Shown here piece after piece: positions 62,618 to 64,000 of a DNA stretch of 64,000 nucleotides. Below the pieces are notes generated by a model that had not been told where the DNA came from, ran no database searches, and was given only the letters and a program-made list of their open reading frames with translations. The DNA is from Paraburkholderia sp. (GTDB lineage: Bacteria > Pseudomonadota > Gammaproteobacteria > Burkholderiales > Burkholderiaceae). The stretch covers positions 1 through 64,000 of the forward strand of contig NZ_JAMXLH010000035.1 of assembly GCF_024281035.1 (NCBI RefSeq), in the 5' to 3' direction. Positions within the stretch are counted from its first letter, which is position 1. Each line of letters opens with the position of its first letter. Position numbers and translations under genes: made by a program.

Positions 62618-64000
62618 GTGAACGTTTTCTTTGAGGAATCGGGCAGTTTCAAGGCAGGCAGCGTGCTGTCGCGCCAGGGCGATGCGTTTCAGGTCGAATT
62701 GCCGGGCGGACGCCGTGCGAAGGTACGCGCGAAGGACGTGCTGATCGAATTCGAAAAGCCCGCCGCCGGCGAGTTGATGGAGCAGGCGGACGCCGCCGCG
62801 CAGGAGATCGACCTCGACTTTCTGTGGGAATGCGCGCCCGCGGACGAGTTCGCCTTCACGGCGCTCGCCGCCGAATACTTCGGCGAACACCAGAGCGCGG
62901 TCGAGCGTGCCGCGCTCGTGCTGTGCCTGCACGGCTCGCCCGTCTACTTTCGCCGCAAGGGCCGCGGCCAGTACCAGCGCGCGCCCGAAGAGCAGTTGAA
63001 GATGGCGCTCGCTTCGCTGGAGCGCAAGCGTCAGCAGGCGCTCGTGCAGGCGGGCTATGAAGAGGAACTGAAGGCGGGCAAGCTGCCCGAGGCACTCAAG
63101 GGCAAGGCGCTCGGCCTGCTCACGAAGCCGGACAAGAACACCATCGAGTACAAGGCGCTCGAAGCGGCCGCTGCCGCGCGCGGGATTTCGATGCCGCGCC
63201 TGATGCTCGAATGCGGCGGCATCGCGTCGCCGCGCGCGCTGCACGAAGCGCGCTTCCTCGCGGAATTCTTCCCGCACGGCACGGGCTTCCCGGCGGTCGC
63301 CGTGGGCGCGCTGCCCGAGGATCTGCCTGAAGCGCAGGTCGAGGCGTTCTCCATCGACGACGTGACGACGACCGAAATCGACGACGCGTTCTCGATCGAG
63401 CATCTCGCCGATGGCCGCGTGCGCATCGGCGTTCACATCGCGGCACCGGCGCTCGGCATCCAGCGCGGCGACATGGCGGACACGATCGCGCGCACGCGCC
63501 TGTCGACCGTCTACATGCCCGGCGACAAGATCACGATGCTGCCCGACGATTTCGTCGATGCGTTCACGCTCAAGGAAGGCGGCGTGCGTCCGGCGCTGTC
63601 GCTTTACTGCATCGTGAATCGCGAGACGCAGGACATCGTCGCGACCGAGACGCGCGCCGAGCGCGTGTTCGTGAAGAACAACCTGCGCCACAACACGCTC
63701 GACGAACTCGTCACCGAAGAGACGCTGGCGGCCGGCAGCGGCGAGTATCCGCACAAGGACGACATCGCCGTGCTGTGGCCGTTCGCCCAGGCGCTCTTCG
63801 AAAAGCGCCAGCAGGCGCGCGCGGGCTACGGCCTGCGCCGCGAAGTGCAGCGCAATACCGACTTCAACTTCTACGTGGACGGCGAGCACGTCACGATCAC
63901 GCCGCGCCGCCGCGGTTCGCCGCTCGATCTGATCGTCGCCGAACTCGCGATCCTCGCGAATTCGACGTGGGGCGCGTTCCTGCACGATCACGGCGTGCCG
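62618..64000 (+). CDS. RNase II family exoribonuclease (3' partial)
   Basis: At least 461 codons are open from a GTG at 62618 to the window end. The start MNVFFEESGSFKAGSV and the catalytic RNB-domain motif SIDDVTTTEIDDAFSIEH (residues about 246-263, four metal-binding acids) identify the RNase II/R family, which degrades single-stranded RNA 3' to 5'. The conserved RIGVHIAAP follows. The C-terminal RNB half and S1 domain lie outside. Classic cold-shock domains are not obvious at the N-terminus. Confidence 0.92.
   Translation, partial: MNVFFEESGSFKAGSVLSRQGDAFQVELPGGRRAKVRAKDVLIEFEKPAAGELMEQADAAAQEIDLDFLWECAPADEFAFTALAAEYFGEHQSAVERAALVLCLHGSPVYFRRKGRGQYQRAPEEQLKMALASLERKRQQALVQAGYEEELKAGKLPEALKGKALGLLTKPDKNTIEYKALEAAAAARGISMPRLMLECGGIASPRALHEARFLAEFFPHGTGFPAVAVGALPEDLPEAQVEAFSIDDVTTTEIDDAFSIEHLADGRVRIGVHIAAPALGIQRGDMADTIARTRLSTVYMPGDKITMLPDDFVDAFTLKEGGVRPALSLYCIVNRETQDIVATETRAERVFVKNNLRHNTLDELVTEETLAAGSGEYPHKDDIAVLWPFAQALFEKRQQARAGYGLRREVQRNTDFNFYVDGEHVTITPRRRGSPLDLIVAELAILANSTWGAFLHDHGVP

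Overview
The window is about 64 kb of GC-rich chromosome with strong third-position GC and very little non-coding DNA. Gene order and protein sequences point to a betaproteobacterium of the family Burkholderiaceae, most likely Burkholderia sensu lato (Paraburkholderia, Caballeronia or Burkholderia). The genus cannot be settled from the sequence alone. I see no phage, plasmid, CRISPR array, toxin-antitoxin pair or intact insertion sequence; this is core housekeeping chromosome.

Layout. Positions 1-16675 hold the division and cell wall (dcw) cluster, all on the plus strand and often joined by 4-base overlaps: rsmH (cut by the window start), ftsL, ftsI, murE, murF, mraY, murD, ftsW, murG, murC, ddl, ftsQ, ftsA, ftsZ. 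Next come a peroxiredoxin-fold protein that has lost its catalytic cysteine, then lpxC, a DciA/DUF721 protein on the minus strand, secA, argJ, a DUF815 ATPase and mutT. From 25.4 to 33.6 kb most genes lie on the minus strand: yacG, zapD, coaE, a three-gene type IV pilus set (pilD, pilC, pilB), a CorB/HlyC-type transporter, tRNA-Pro(CGG) and ispB. Then follow rplU, rpmA, obgE and proB (plus), a CNP1-like lipoprotein and rppH (minus), proS and marC (plus), hpt and ffh (minus), and ccsA-like, PP0621-like and ampD (plus). Class Ia ribonucleotide reductase nrdA and nrdB occupy 45.8-50.6 kb behind an NrdR-type promoter. A lysine/alanine-repeat histone H1-like gene follows. From 52 to 60.4 kb the minus strand carries a glycine-zipper lipoprotein, a PfkB-family kinase, tpx, a zinc-ribbon/DUF3426 protein, prmA, accC, accB, aroQ, a TlpA-like thioredoxin and a conserved hypothetical. 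The end holds mpl, a YqiA-like esterase and an RNase II family gene cut by the window end.

How the genes fit together. The first quarter builds lipid II and the division septum. LpxC starts lipid A synthesis, ZapD bundles FtsZ, and AmpD and Mpl recycle muropeptides, so envelope growth is the main theme. The other genes supply nucleotides (nrdAB, hpt), fatty acids (accBC), translation and secretion (rplU, rpmA, obgE, proS, prmA, ffh, secA) and redox control (tpx, TlpA-like).

No new multi-gene system is evident. The points most worth a second look are the cysteine-less peroxiredoxin beside ftsZ, an insertion-sequence-end-like inverted repeat serving as the mutT/yacG terminator, helically phased A-tracts before ftsZ, the NrdR boxes and long structured leader of nrdA, and the repeat-rich histone-like gene.
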